DNA of 64,000 nt. It comes from Lineus longissimus. Lineage: Eukaryota > Nemertea > Pilidiophora > Heteronemertea > Lineidae. The stretch lies in contig NC_088309.1 of NCBI RefSeq assembly GCF_910592395.1, positions 12,218,599 through 12,282,598 on the forward strand, written 5' to 3'. A program made the translations under genes and the position numbers. Each line of letters begins with the position of its first letter. Position 1 is the stretch's first letter. The notes beneath the pieces are model-generated. The model made no database searches. It had not been told where the DNA came from and was given only the letters and a program-made list of their open reading frames with translations. Shown piece by piece: positions 34,446 to 47,232 of this stretch.

Positions 34446-34819
34446 TAAATCTACTAAACCACGTCTCTTGACAAAGTCCTTTCACGAGGTTTTTGAATTA
34501 TGCTAATTTCACTTTTGACAGATATCGTAATAATCTTGGCAAATTTGTCTGTTTGTCTGGTAGGTTGAGTCACCCTTCGCAGGAATATCTAATTTCTCCT
34601 CGTTCAAATTTGGGCACCATGAGACCAAATGGATCAAGATAGTGCGTAGGTTTCATTTTGTGTATATAAGTGATTGCTGTTTATTTTTCTGTGCAGTTCA
34701 AATAAGATGTCAAATAAATATTCATTTTGCTTGGGTTCCGTTATGGTGACTAAAACTCTTCTATTATAAATGGTACCCTTTGTTGTTTATGTGTTTGGGC
34801 CTGACAGGTATCAGTTACT

Positions 34820-35045
34820 TTAAACATTGAATGCTGAAGTTTGAAGTTCGTCCAAGTCACTTATGTACTTCAATGTTGAAGGTTGACTGTTGAATTTCAG
34901 CTTGAAGTTGTTCCAAGTTACTTCAAACTTCAGCCTAAAAGCTTACAGTTGGAAATTACCCCAAGGTGCTTAAAACTTGAAAATTTGAATTATTTCCAAC
35001 TGTAACCTTAATAGAGAGAATTATTTCCAATTGTAGCCTTCACTT
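34820..35045 (+). repeat. Degenerate short-period repeat
   Basis: TTGAAGTT, TCCAAGT, ACTT and CAACTGTA/CAATTGTAGCCTT motifs recur at irregular spacing in both orientations. This is simple-sequence-like decay rather than a clean array. No coding role is seen. Confidence 0.4.
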
Positions 35046-35139
35046 GAAACAATATCGTTGACCCATCATCATGATAGTGTTGCATGCTTCTTCACTCTCA
35101 AAGCTAAACCTGACTGCATGTCACCACCTTGATTAATCC

Positions 35140-35560
35140 ATTCTATTCTTGATTAATGCTTTAATTAATTTATACAAAAAGCCCATTGTGTACAAAAAAT
35201 AATATAAGGCAAGATTTAGTCAATCTCCGTGTTTGCTCAACAATATTTTTCCATTAGAAAACCTTTGTCACCACGGAATTAAATTTCAGCTTCTGGTAGA
35301 AATTTTCCTATAAATCTATTTAATTCAGTAACGCGATACACGCAATAATTATCCGGATCTATGGCAATTCTTTAGGGAAGGAGCTCATCTTCAATTTCGT
35401 GTTATTAGTTTTGAAAGAAAACTAAGCCCACTCGATTCTCCAATAGGTTTCCTATGATTAAATCATTAAAATATATTTTTAGTTGAATGTCATTTTCTAG
35501 TGAAGCAGTTCTAATTATTCGAGCTAGCCGCCCATATTCAATTTTAAGATAAAGTTCCGA
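35140..35560. other. AT-rich stretch with homeodomain/SOX-like motifs (speculative regulatory element)
   Basis: The stretch has no repeat partner in the window and contains TTGATTAATGC, TTTAATTAATTTATAC, CCATTGTGTAC, ACAATATTTTTCC, TATTTAATTCAG, CAATAATTATCC and CTAATTATTCGAGC. Such motif density occurs in animal enhancers but also by chance in AT-rich DNA. Without conservation data this is only a candidate. Confidence 0.15.
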
Positions 35561-36565
35561 TGTTTTTTGCTTGAACTGAGGTTGGTTTCTTTAAGGGAGT
35601 GTCATGGTTAACGAGAACCCTTTATGACCCAACGACATCTCCTGAGCAGTTTTGTTGGCTATGATTTATGAAAGTCATCAATGCTCAAAATGAAGACTGC
35701 TTGTTTCCACCTACTTACATCACAATCAACCTATATTGTTTATTGAGCTAATAATTTCCTAGTTGACAATGGGCTCTCAGCTCAATATTTGTTTGTTTGA
35801 CTACTTGTTTCTTGCTAGTAGGGAGATGAGTAAGAGATAGATAGATGAGAGATGAGATGCTGATACCTGCCTAGCTGGGAGGGTTAATTCAGCTAAAACA
35901 ATCACTTTGGCCAGAAGATGTATGTATTTTATTTTGAAAACAATACTTTGTTGCTACCAAGGTGATTGAGACTTTGCAACATTTTTTTGTTGATTTCTCT
36001 TTGTATTATTTGTAGATTTACAGTTCAAGGATGTGTTAAACTAACATGGTAAGCTGACCCAAACTTGATATCAAATAGGCATGGTGTTTTTAAATATCTG
36101 AAAGTGAAAGGGTAAACAATGTATGGCTTAGAAACAGCCGGTAGCATGGTGGGATCCGGAAAAGAGCACCACTGTTTCTTGTGTGGTGAGCATCCCTACC
36201 TCCAACCTTGGTGAAAAGCTGTTTTCCAAGTCGACTTCAATATCTTCTTGAAATGAACCAAACAAAACTAGTGGAAACTCAGTTTGATAAGATTCCTCTG
36301 TGGCAATTGGATACTACAGGTGGGAAATGTGTAAACAGTGGAAAGGTCTTGTTTATTTGGACTCCAAGTGATGCCTCCATTCATCAGAATGAGCCAGATT
36401 GAATAAAGTGAATTCTGAGTAAATTATTAAAAAATTACCTGTACGCTAGAGGTGAAATATAGAGGCCATTTAAAGGCAGATTTCTGTGAATTGTATTGGT
36501 TTAGAAGTTAGTCTGAAGGGATAGTAGAATCTGTCTCGGGCTGTAAACCCTGAAATATTTGCACG
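35561..36565. other. Unassigned sequence
   Basis: No gene recognised. A short GAGATGAGTAAGAGATAGATAG-like purine-rich stretch lies near 35822-35860. Confidence 0.35.
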
Positions 36566-36567
36566 TA

Positions 36568-36748
36568 CAGTGGAACCCCCACCCATAGGGGACACCTCTC
36601 TATTGAGGACAACCTCTCTATTAAGGACAATACATTAGTTTTGGTGCCAAAGATGTCATTCCCTTTGAAATTGACCTCAAAAATCAGGACACCAATAAGG
36701 ACAGCATTAGTCAGTCATTATGGTGTCCTGAATTGAGAGGTTCTTCTG
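36568..36748 (+). mobile_element. pogo/Tigger-like MITE, 181 bp, TA duplication
   Basis: It starts CAGTGGAACCCCCACCCATA and ends GAATTGAGAGGTTCTTCTG, with TA on both sides (36566-36567 and 36749-36750). The internal blocks CTCTCTATTGAGGAC, AACCTCTCTATTAAGGACAA and AAAAATCAGGACA match the copy at 5125-5302. Same size class and same family. Non-coding. Confidence 0.85.
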
Positions 36749-38779
36749 TATTAAGATGTGTTTGAGAATGCAATTGCAAAAATTGAAGCTCTTGAAATTT
36801 TTATGGTTTACAATACAGGTAGTCCATAAAAGCAATAAAACAGATTACATTCATTACAAAAGGCTGTATTGTTGCGATGGTCATCGAATTTAAACGTTTT
36901 CTCAGGTGACTCCTTCTTTAAGCTCACTCATGTAATTAGACCTTCATCCGACGCTTCACCGCTGTCTTGTGGTGAGACTTCACAAGCATGGTGCTGATAG
37001 TGCCATTATAGATTAAAGGTATAAAATGTGAGCTCCCAATCCTTGGTGTTGTTGAGTGCGTGACCCCATCACATTCATTCTAGATATACATGTATCTACA
37101 TGATGCTTCGAATGAGTTGTCATCAGTGTTGCTTGCAGGGGAATACAGGGAGACCTGTTGCATGGTCTGAGAGTCAGCGTTGCTTGTGATGGACTGTGAC
37201 TCTGATAAAAGCAGAATGACCAAAACCTCTGATCCAACAAGACCTATCGGCAAAACCGGGTGAAACATCTTTAATCCATTTCAAATTGGGTGTGAAGGTG
37301 GCCGGTCCACTCACTTTAATCTGATTTTGACTAGTTCCACTCTATTTTGTCATAGATATCTGCTTACTCAACGATACATCGATGCTGACACATCAAAAGG
37401 ATGGCGAGAGAAATCGTAAATTTATTGGGAATGAGTAGAAAACTTCCAATCATTAGCTCCGATCACCTACAATCTGTCGAAAATCTTCCGCTAGAGATTT
37501 CGAGTCATTCGAGCGTTATTTGTTAAAAGGACTAGATTGCCCTGCCTCTCAAGAAATTTGATTCCCATTTTGCTTCCAATATCCAGTGATTGACAAATTT
37601 GGCATTTCTTGGGTGCGGCAGGACAGTCATGGTTTAGTAAAAAGAATGACCTATGTAGATTGGGTGACCTTGAGATACTCCTTCTGACCTAATGGGACAA
37701 GAAAGGCAAATTATCTATTTTTGATAAATCTGTAACATTAATTCCAATTGAATTTCGTTGAAAATGAAAGCACTTCTGAAAGTTTCCACGGTCAGCAGTA
37801 CCAGTTGTGAGTTTGTTGAGAATCTAGTTTCATTTCCATGGTGATAGCAAATAGAGGTAAAGAAACTGGGGCAGGAAGTGATTAAGATATTTGAAATAAG
37901 AATGATCACCAAGGATGAACCCCTTGACTGCAATGATTGGTCGCAATCCCTGGTGTGGCATTGCTGCATGAAGAATTAGAATAGGTTGACCTTTTCCTAT
38001 CTGACTGAATGGGATTTGGTAGTATTTGACAGGCTCATCAATAACGCCAGTTTAATTTGTTCCGATATTTATTGGAGATCATTTAACCCTCTGTGATCCC
38101 TGTTGGGTGACAACGGATTTCTACGTTGTGATTTGATGTGCTGTAAAAAAAAGTGGTCGACCTTGATATAGATGATCTTAGCTAAAATACTCTAATTTCG
38201 CCTCTATAACAGCACTTGCTTGAAGTGTTAGAAGTAAAAAACATGCATTACCTCCATGGCCCTTACTCTAAAGGGTATGATGTCATGATGACAATGATGA
38301 TTCACCCATCATTTCAATGAGATGGTGGTTGGAATATAATGTGGAAGCTATCTGGAAAAAGGACACATAGCTCTATTCTTCCTCCCACAGCCCTTGGCTA
38401 AGTCTTTCTATGCTGCAATGGTGAAAAGATTGGCCAACTGAGTGGTGACTGCATTCAAGAAAAGTGCCAATTTTGGTCAATATCTTGACTGGCTCTTGTT
38501 TCCCCTCTTTAACTGATGAACAGAGTAGTAATTTGGTGACTAACCTTGTCACCGAGTAACTCTAACTCACTTTATTAGCTTGAGGCGGTTAGTTAACTTT
38601 CTGAATTAGCCTCAGATAGAAGTGGTGTTCATTGGCCTTCACGATGGAACTCAGCACTCGCTGCTGCTTATATGGAAAAAAATATCCTAATTGAAAATTA
38701 CTTTTTAACTTCCCAAACATTGATGCAACCTTGCTATATTCGACATGAAGTCCAAAGTGTTGACTCTCCAACAGTTGAG
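36749..38779. other. 2 kb with no gene recognised
   Basis: Plain sequence on both strands; no array, TIR pair or recognisable protein was found. Confidence 0.35.
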
Positions 38780-39590
38780 AAATGGCCTGTCAGTTCGACA
38801 ACTAATTGAATGCAGAAGAAGAAGACAGAAGAAATGTACCTGTCAGTTTCACAACCAATTGAGGTTGAAGAAGACAACAGAAGAAATGTGCTTGTCAGTT
38901 TGACCACTAACTAAATGCAGTAGAAGAAGACTGAAGAAATGTGCCTGTCAGTTTGACTAACAACTGAATGCAGAAAAAGACGACAGAAGAAATGTGCCTG
39001 TCAGTTTGACCACTGACTAAATGCAGTAGAAGAATACTGAAGAAATGTGCCTGTCAGTTTGACTACCAAGTGAATGCTGAAAAAGACGACAGAAGAAATG
39101 TGCCTGTCAGTTTGACCACTGACTAAATGCAGTAGAAGAATACTGAAGAATTGTGCCTGTCAGTTTGACTAACAACTGAATGCAGAAAAAGACGACAGAA
39201 GAAATGTGCCTGTCAGTTTGACCACTGACTAAATGCAGTTGAAGAATACTGAAGAAATGTGCCTGTCAGTTTGACTACCAACTGAATGCTGAAAAAGACG
39301 ACAGAAGAAATGTGCTTGGCAGTTTGACCACCAACTGAATGCAGAAGAAGAGGACAGAAGTAATGTGCCTGTCAGTTTGACTACCAACTTAATGTAGAAG
39401 CTGACGACAGAGGAAATGTGCCAGAAGGTTGAAAACCAACTGAATGGAAACAAAGACGACAAAAGAAATGTGCCTGTCAGTTTGTCAACCAACTGAGTAT
39501 GGGAGAAGAGGCAGTTGAAGGAATGTGCCTGTCATTTTGATAAACAACTGATTGCAGATGAAGAAAACAAAAGAAATATGCCAGCATTCA
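38780..39590 (+). repeat. Minisatellite, 53 bp units, ~14 copies
   Basis: The unit core is GCCTGTCAGTTTGACCAC, TGAATGCAG, AAGAAGAC, AGAAGAAATGT at 53 bp spacing (for example TCAGTTT at 39001, 39054 and 39107). Between about 38880 and 39300 two unit types alternate (CACTGACTAAATGCAGTAG and CTACCAACTGAATGCTGAAA), giving a 106 bp dimer period. The edges are more diverged. Minus-strand frames with KLTGTFLLSS-like repeats are artefacts of the array. Confidence 0.93.
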
Positions 39591-42500
39591 ATTGATCTAA
39601 GAGGGACAGGTCAATGGATACCTTACATACAAAGAAAGTATGCCCATCATTGTTGATTTCAACTCGGGTTATCTGAATCTTCCCTGCATCATGCATGTGC
39701 TTTCTGCAGTAAGATAGGGCACTTCCAAATGAAACAGACTCAAGGGGTCTCATGTTTCCCTGACCAATCAAGTCGGGTCAGCCAACAGCCAGCAATTGTC
39801 CCAACAAATTAGGATGATTACACCTCTAACCTTGATGAAGGATGTCCAAGAACATCCTAGTTAGTAACTCATACAAACTTCCTTAACTTTGTAAATCTTG
39901 CGTTAAGTACCTTATGATGGCCAGATCATCTTCAGCCTCTCTGTTGGTCCAGATCATCTTGTGAGCGTGTCACTGTGATAGATTTAGGCAATAATGTCAC
40001 TTCCCTTCTCAAGAACTGCGATCAGCTGCCAAAAAGAAGTGCCAATCATTTTCCATTCATTCATACCCTTGACATTTTCAGTGACTTTCTGGTGCAAAGT
40101 TGCCATTCCGAGACTGTAGAATTTTCAAGAAACTGACATATTGTGGACGCAGTGCATGGTTTATGAAAAACACAAAGGAATTAGGTTGGTAAGGTTAAAA
40201 ATTATTCTGTCGGGCTTTTGCTTGATGTCCATCAGCATTGGGCAGATCGTTTTAATGTTTTTGCACAATACATCATCATGAAGTAGAAGTCATCTGACTG
40301 ATGAATGACTTAGACGAGAAGCGTTAGTGGTAGACTTCCTTTAAAATGGTAAAACTATTATTGCAAGTTGCATGATGAAAAATGGAATTGGTAGGATGGT
40401 TGTTATGACCATCTTGTACATTAAAGGAGGCGTGTATGAGATGATGCAAGGCTGGCACAAAGTTAACATGCGCAGAAACAGTCAGTAGAATGTCTGTGTA
40501 GTTTTTCTGATCCATCCACAAACTGCCTTGTGTACAGAAACTCTGTGAACTTCTTTACAGCTGGGCTGGCATTATCTTGAGATCCTTTGTTTAAAAGCAT
40601 GGCTCTTAAATATCATAAAAAAATAAATATCAACAAAACAGGGAAATAATGAACCATGATAATAAAGTCTCAGTGTTGCGATACACTTACAGTTTGTATA
40701 AAATAAACTGTTTTGGCTGTGACATTTCACATTTTACATCGATCCAACCAGGTTTATTTTTCATCCCCGCACCGCCAGTGGCGCACGACTTTTTATCGCG
40801 ACCATGAAGAAGCAGTAGCCTATGAGCCTTGTTAGCCATGCTAGTCAGACAGCCGGGGCGATTTGAGTGACAGTTGAGGAATACTCGAAGTAATTGGTAG
40901 CTAGAGAGAGGAGTAGATTCATGGCAGTGCTGCAGTGATGCGTGTGCCTCCATCACCAGCCCTGTCACTCACTATCACCACCTCGCAGATACCGGTGGAA
41001 ATCAAGTGGAGGTGATCGCTCAGGGGTCGATTTAACCCCTTGGTGGACAAGCCACAGAGAGGGAATTAAGACTTGCCTTTATTCTTGGTATCATGTATAT
41101 TGTATTTCAGACAGTCGGTGAAACATTGCCCCCATTTGCATGCAGATCCTAGCCTGAAAAGAAATCTTGAAGGAGGGGGTGGCATTAATCATTGAAAATC
41201 GCATCTTTAATGTGCAGTTGTGATGGGCCGGTGTAGGGGGCAGCATGACAATGAATTGGCCATTCAATTTAAATGACCAATATGCACTGGATGCTTTAGC
41301 TTCATGTTCTTTAATGAGTGCTGGAGAAAATAAAAGCTACGAAAGCAAAACTTGATATTGTGTGAGTTAATACGAGCTTTGATAAGGCAAGGGTAGATTT
41401 AAAATATTTAACTGTTAGTGCCATTGTATCTTTAAGACAAACATGGAACTGAAAAAAGAGCAATAAATTAGTAGGGGAGACGATGACTGATCATGTTTTA
41501 GCATGCAAGGTTTGTGAAGCTTAAGATGGTTTTTTTTGGGCATGGCCATGATATGAAGTTAAGAAGTGCCATGATGGTACATACTCTGAGTAGTTGATGA
41601 TGATGATTATAATTTATGACAGGTCAGGTGACATTTCTAGTATTTTTTGGTAGTCGTTGTTGCCTATTACTCTATCACTAGCCCTGCCCCCCCCCCTTAG
41701 ATGCTCGTGCTATTTTGTTTGATGATGACAAATGCCCCCACTCAAGACAGCAAGAGTAAAAAAAAATTATATCAAAACCCTTACGTATTTATTTCTGTTG
41801 AATAAAAAGACAGGAGTTTGACTGACTCCCTGTCCCTACCGAGTCCCAAATGGTGTGTTTCGTACCCTGGAGCAACCTAGTCATTTTGTTCTAGAATATT
41901 CGTAAAAACCTTTTATCTCCAATTTACCTTGGGGCTCCATGACAACAGTGCTCAAGGCAACTCTCATTCAGAGGAAGTGCCTGTCACGCTCATAGTTTCA
42001 TATCTTTTTTTACGGGAACGTTCATTTTTTTCTGAGCGGAATGGACACCGTCATACAAAGGTAAAGACAAGTTTTTGCCCGAGATAAAATACATTCAACT
42101 CTTGGCTACTAAGTTTTTATACTTTTTAACTTGATCTGATTGAGGCATGGGCTAAAGAATCCTGGAATTTGTGAATTTTGCAATGAAGTTGCTTCTGTGA
42201 TGAGTTTCCAACACATGCAGTGTCATGCACCTTTGTTGCAGGAAATACTTCGTTTTAATTATCTGTCTATGTTGGGAACTCACCAAATTTCTTGCACTCG
42301 CTTCAACTTTTCCTTGATCCTGAAGTAACCAATGTGCCCACCAGTACTTACTAAGTACCGGTACATGCTTTTAAGGGATAATAACATATTGTACCAGTGT
42401 ATTTATAAAGATGAGCAAAATCTTCAGTAGGCCTTTTTAATCTTGCATTTCCTTTCTGGGTGGGTGTGCTCTTTTCAATTATAACACCCAATGTGTAAAT

Positions 42501-42920
42501 CTGAAAGATTTTCTGGTTTTAAAACAAATCTATCTTATCCTAGAAGGTTTTATCAAAGACGTTGTTTGAGGTTTATTTTAGTTTTAATGTAATCTCTTCG
42601 ATATTTACTTATAGCACAAATGACAAGCTAAACACTTTCCAAAGGCCTAAGGGCTGCATTTTGTGACATAATAAAAGAAGAAAACACTGTGCTTTATTTG
42701 AAAACAGGTGAAATTGGTGCAGAAAATTCTTGATATTGTCTTTTGAGCTAATCAGGCTCTTTGTTGTTTATCACTTTTCATTTCAATATCTATTTTAATA
42801 GGTCTAACTATTTAACAAAAGCGCGAGTTTAAAATAGATTTGTCATATTTTCAGTCATAATTTTTAAGCCCTTGGTGTGATCCTTAGTTCTAAGCACTGT
42901 GATGGATAATGTTGGTTGCT
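39591..42920. other. 3.3 kb with no gene recognised
   Basis: No array or TIR element was identified. Frames at 39532-39771, 40324-40521 and 40687-40968 (all minus) were examined and show no known domain. A short C-rich tract is at about 41686-41696. Confidence 0.35.
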
Positions 42921-43168
42921 TAAGCACCCCGCAAACAGGTGATTTAAATTGCTCCAACCTACAGTCACGATCACATGCAACAAAAATCACTTGTTTGTGG
43001 TGGTCATCGCAGGTGCCTGCAACTAAAATCAGTGATCGCAGTAATCTGTGATAAATATCAAACCCAGCTATTAACAGTTTTACCCGCAGATGAGAGATTT
43101 GTTGTCTCACAGAGCAGCCATTATAATCACAAGATGCAGCGATTTTAATTGCTTGTATGCACAGCCCT
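42921..43168. mobile_element. MITE of the GTGCCCYGCAAACAAG family, copy 1
   Basis: The left end TAAGCACCCCGCAAACAGG, TGATTTAAATTGCTCC is the inverted counterpart of the right end GATGCAGCGATTTTAATTGC, TTGTATGCACAGCCC. The interior CAAACCCAGCTATTAACAG, TTTTACCCGCAGATGAGAG reappears in reverse orientation at 59810-59870. Four copies of this ~230-250 bp family can be compared in the window (here, 47233, 54040 partial, 59746). No coding capacity. Confidence 0.75.
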
Positions 43169-44164
43169 ATAGTGTGCGCTGCAGATAGAACTTATCTTCA
43201 TTCATCATCTTAGCAGAGGGGACATGTGGCCTCTAAACCTGCATCCAAATGCTAAATGAAATCTACAAACACTTACAAAGTAGGTCAACGTGTTTGTCAC
43301 ACCTAGGTTCAACATATGGCTCTGTGAAGGTTTTTTGGTTGAGTTAACAATGATTTGCCTTGAGTGAACGAGCATGAAAATAGATAGTACAGCAAGTGCA
43401 GTATAAGTGATTCCTGTAACCATCCACCTCCGCACCAACCCCGATATGTTGTAGGCAGAGAATAATTGACAAGATTAACTTAGGTTTTGGCAAAACTAAG
43501 AAAAGGTAGTTTTATAATGCAGCTGGTAAAAATTAAAAGTGCACCATTCAAGAACTGTAAGGACTAGATGAACCAAAAGCTGCAGAGATCTCCAATAATC
43601 AACAAAATTCGCTTTTTGAAGTGGATACCTTACCTCTGAATTTAACTCTGAAATGTGCTTTTTATTCCAAATCATCAATAGGTTTAATTTTCTCGAACTG
43701 GGTGCCCTTGAGTACTTTGATTGACACTTCTAAGATTTCACTTTTATCCCGCTTCCAATGATTAGATCTTGTCTTGCTCTATACTTGATGTCATCTTAAG
43801 TTTACCTGAAAAATCTGTGCAATTTCATTGAAAATGTTACAGAAATGTTACACCAATTTGAGGTGAACCTGATCTAGAATGGAGGTGTTTTTTATTGGTG
43901 CAGTGTTCACCCATGAATCGGCTCAATCAGCCGACAGTGCTGTCTCACTGCTCTGAATCTTCGGCTTCTTAATCCAAATGGCATGTAAAATATCTGAAGG
44001 AAATGTCAGATGGACTTGAAAAGTTTGCAAGTTTATTTTGTATGTAAACAGATCAGCAGGTAGGGGGACATTAGAGGAAGCTGAATGGAGTTCAGGTGAA
44101 AAGGTGCATTTTGTTGGGTAATTCAGTGATCAGATTGGAAGAAATTCACTTTGAGCAAGCACTC
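43169..44164. other. Unassigned sequence
   Basis: About 1 kb of plain sequence; no gene or array recognised. Confidence 0.35.
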
Positions 44165-44814
44165 GCCATGAAATTTTTACTGTCAATACTACTGATGAGA
44201 CTACCTGACTTAATGTATGGGTTTTTAATTTGACCTACTCTTGAAGGTCACAGAGGTCAAACTCTAAAATTTCAGCAAAGGTGGCACGTTTCATCATTAA
44301 TTGTCCTAGACTCTTCAAATTTGATATGTAGACACCAATTGGGCATCGGTACGTATTCACAAAAACTCAGGTCAATGTGACCTACTTTTCAGGTGTAAGT
44401 AGGTCAGGTCATAAAACTCAATGTTGGTCACATATCAAGAAACCTTCACTGTGTGATCCTCAAATGTGCATGATTGATTGATTGATATATCAAGCTTAAC
44501 ATAGTGCTTATAGAATTTTGACCTTGACCTAGTTTCCAAGGTCAGAAAGGTCAAACTCTAAAATTTCACTGAAGGTGGTGCTTTTCACTACTACTTGTCA
44601 CAGATTCTTCCAATTTTATATGTAGACACCTATTGTGCATCTGTACAAGTTGATCCAATTTAGATCAATTGTGACCTAATTTTTGACCTAGTTATCAAGT
44701 TTACAGAGGTCAAACTCTTAAAGTGTCATTGATAGTGCCACATTTTGTCATATCAAAGAGTCAATTTAACCTCTATGTATCATTTCATACCACTAAATCA
44801 TTCCCAGGTGAGCA
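44165..44814 (+). mobile_element. AGCTCACCT-family repeat, 3' fragment
   Basis: It joins the full copy (60551-61304) at CATGAAATTTTTACTGTC and follows it through AAGGTCACAGAGGTCAAAC, GGTGGCACGTTTCATC, TTAATTGTCCTAGACTC and TGACCTTGACCTAGTTTCC to CATTCCCAGGTGAGCA at 44814. The 5' third is absent, so it is the complement of the fragment at 14913-15350. Confidence 0.85.
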
Positions 44815-45228
44815 CAATGTCCCAAGGATATTTCATTTAATGAATGGCGGAGGCCTTTAGGGGTTGCATAATTGTGTCGTCTTAAGGACCCTTAAAGGTC
44901 TTCCAAAGCTGATAAATCTCTATTTCTATAACCTGTCTAATTGTGCAGAATACCAGGTTCATCTTAGCAGAAATACCGATCTGTATAATTGCATGTTTCT
45001 GCATGAAATTACTGATGGAGTTTACTGTATTTTGGAATCTACTCTGTTCTCAATTAGCATGATTAATCTTAAAATAGCGACTAATTGCCTGATTTCTCAT
45101 GCTGCATTACATCATCATATCCCTATAATAATCCTGAAATTTTGCAGACAACATTTTATTGAGTGACCCTTCTTCTTATATGGACTGATTTTACATGTGA
45201 CGCAATATACCAAAATTGTAATTGGCTG

Positions 45229-45705
45229 CTTGCTTTTGCCCATCCTTAGGAAGTCAGGGTTTATTGTTCTTTTCTCCAGCCTTGCACCTAGACCCCTGAA
45301 ACATTCGCCCACATTTGGTAAAGTGCAGACATACATCACCTTTAAGTCTTAGCACTGAGATTTAACTGTCAACCTCAGTTCTAGTATCATAAATTCTATT
45401 GATTTGTATAAATGGAAATCGCACTCAGAAATCTCAGAATCGAGGTTGCAGTGCGCACCTCGAAGGAGATGGTGTTCTTAATTCATTGGCGTGGTAAAAC
45501 AATCAGTGAAATTGCAAGTTTGGATACTGTTGCTACTATGTTTTTGAAATTCCTAGACTCAAATGTAAGCGACGCTCTGATTGGGCACAATCGCTTCTGC
45601 GATGGCACTTCACCAAATGAGGGTGAATGTCTCTGGAAGTTTTTGTGCAGGGCCAGAGAAGCGCACATAACCCTTGATTTCCTCAGGATGGCTTTTGTCC
45701 GCAAT
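45229..45705. repeat. Inverted pair of ~100 bp arms
   Basis: The left arm (45229-45330) read in reverse gives GCACTTTACCAAATGTGGGC, GAATGTTTCAGG, GAAAAGAACAATAAACCC, TGACTTCCTAAGGATGGG. The right arm (about 45600-45705) reads GCACTTCACCAAATGAGGGT, GAATGTCTCTGG, AGCGCACATAACCC, TTGATTTCCTCAGGATGGC. The arms are diverged copies in inverted orientation around ~270 bp. The outer block is also seen in the hairpin at 5790-5849. The frame at 45412-45735 crosses it and is not called a gene. Confidence 0.65.
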
Positions 45706-46335
45706 TTACCAGATCTATCATCTGCGAAGATATGATTTGGTTTTAGCATCTTGACAGCTATTCCTGTCTTTGGTTTCGCAATAACCCAGTAGATGATTCC
45801 CAACTATTCTTTTCCCCTCCAATCGACTTCCACACAAGGATAGAAAGACGGTGTATCAATCAACCGGGAGGACAAAATATTGATGAAGTATTGACATTGT
45901 GTAAAGAAGGAGGTTGTACGGTCGACCGCCGCTTCCCCCGGGGATCCTTGCCAACAGTATTCATCGATATTTATTTGGTCATAATCATACACGATGATTA
46001 GCTGTTATAGAAACTCATAAAGAGAGTATTGAATGGCGCGACAGGCCGATCCTGTCCCTGAATCCCTAATCAGATTCCAATCAATAAGTCGCTGTATTGG
46101 CGTTTATGTTGGCGCAAAACGTTTTTAGCTCTTTTGTATGGATTTACTGGTGCGGATGAGATATAGGTGCTTTTCTGGTCGAAATACAGATTTTCTGGAG
46201 ATATTTTTAACCCATATTTGTACCAATTATTTATGCTCAGTCGTTTTTTTCTGCATTTTTGAACCGGAGAGAGACTTGGTCGATTTCACGGTGCATTTTA
46301 AAGGTGACCTCAACTTGATTTTCATCAATAAAATG

Positions 46336-46502
46336 CAACAGAACCTCTCTATGAAGGACACCCTTCGGAATGACAAATGCTGCCCCCAATAGGGAGTTTC
46401 TCGATTACAGAGGTCTAGTTCTATAGAAACAACTTACCATCTGGTGCCAAAACCACTTTCCATGATAGAAAGTTGAGGTGTCCACTGATGGAGGTTTCAA
46501 TG
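46336..46502 (+). mobile_element. pogo-like MITE, degraded
   Basis: CAACAGAACCTCTCTATGAA, GGACACCC at the start and GAGGTGTCCACTGATGG, AGGTTTCAATG at the end are the family termini with changes. ATCTGGTGCCAAAACC corresponds to TTTGGTGCCAAAG in the copy at 36568. The decay is greater than at 5125 and 36568. Confidence 0.6.
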
Positions 46503-46948
46503 TATGGACTTGATTCAACAGCAACATCTTAACAATAGCAATAACCAAAGGCAACAATGATTTGTCAAAGATGCAAATCGACTTTTGTCACTATTCGCTC
46601 TACAATCCGCTCTGTTATAAAAGATACTTTAATCCATTCATCTTAAATTTTGTCAGTATTTGTCAAACTGGTGAATTTACAAAATTTCACATTTTTCATC
46701 ACACGAAGCAAGGATGTTTATATTTCACGTTATTCAACATTTTGGCAGTATTCTGTATTTGCAGTCAAGCTTCTCAATTACACTAAATACACACATTTAA
46801 AGAGTGTATGTGCAAATTTGAAGGAGTCAAAAGTACAAAAAAGTATTATATTATTTTAGTTTCTGACTCCTGAAACATTTTCTGGAGGTCAAAATGGTCA
46901 AGTATGCCCCTAATGACCAACAGACATCAAGTTAGTCTCGTGACTATA

Positions 46949-46962
46949 CCCCCCCCCCCCCC
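46949..46962 (+). repeat. C14 homopolymer
   Basis: A run of 14 C in otherwise AT-rich DNA. Confidence 0.9.
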
Positions 46963-47232
46963 GATTTTTAGCATGAAAGACCAATGTTTGACACAAACAC
47001 AATGAAATTACTAAAGAAAAGCGAGAATTGATAATTGATATAATATGTTAATATTAGGAAAGCAGGATCTGTTCTAATTACTGACCCATTGCCAATGTGT
47101 GTGTCAAGACTGCCTCAGAAATGAGTTGAAATCAGCATCTTAATGTCTTACCTACATGGGCCATGTGCTGGATTTGTTAGACCTCTTGGTTTATGTGCAG
47201 AAAATGTTTAGATGTTGTGCAGTGATTTGCTG

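Noticed and set aside
45412-45735. Plus-strand 107-residue frame as an exon
   Set aside because: It runs into one arm of an inverted repeat, has no known domain, and an equally long minus-strand frame overlaps it.
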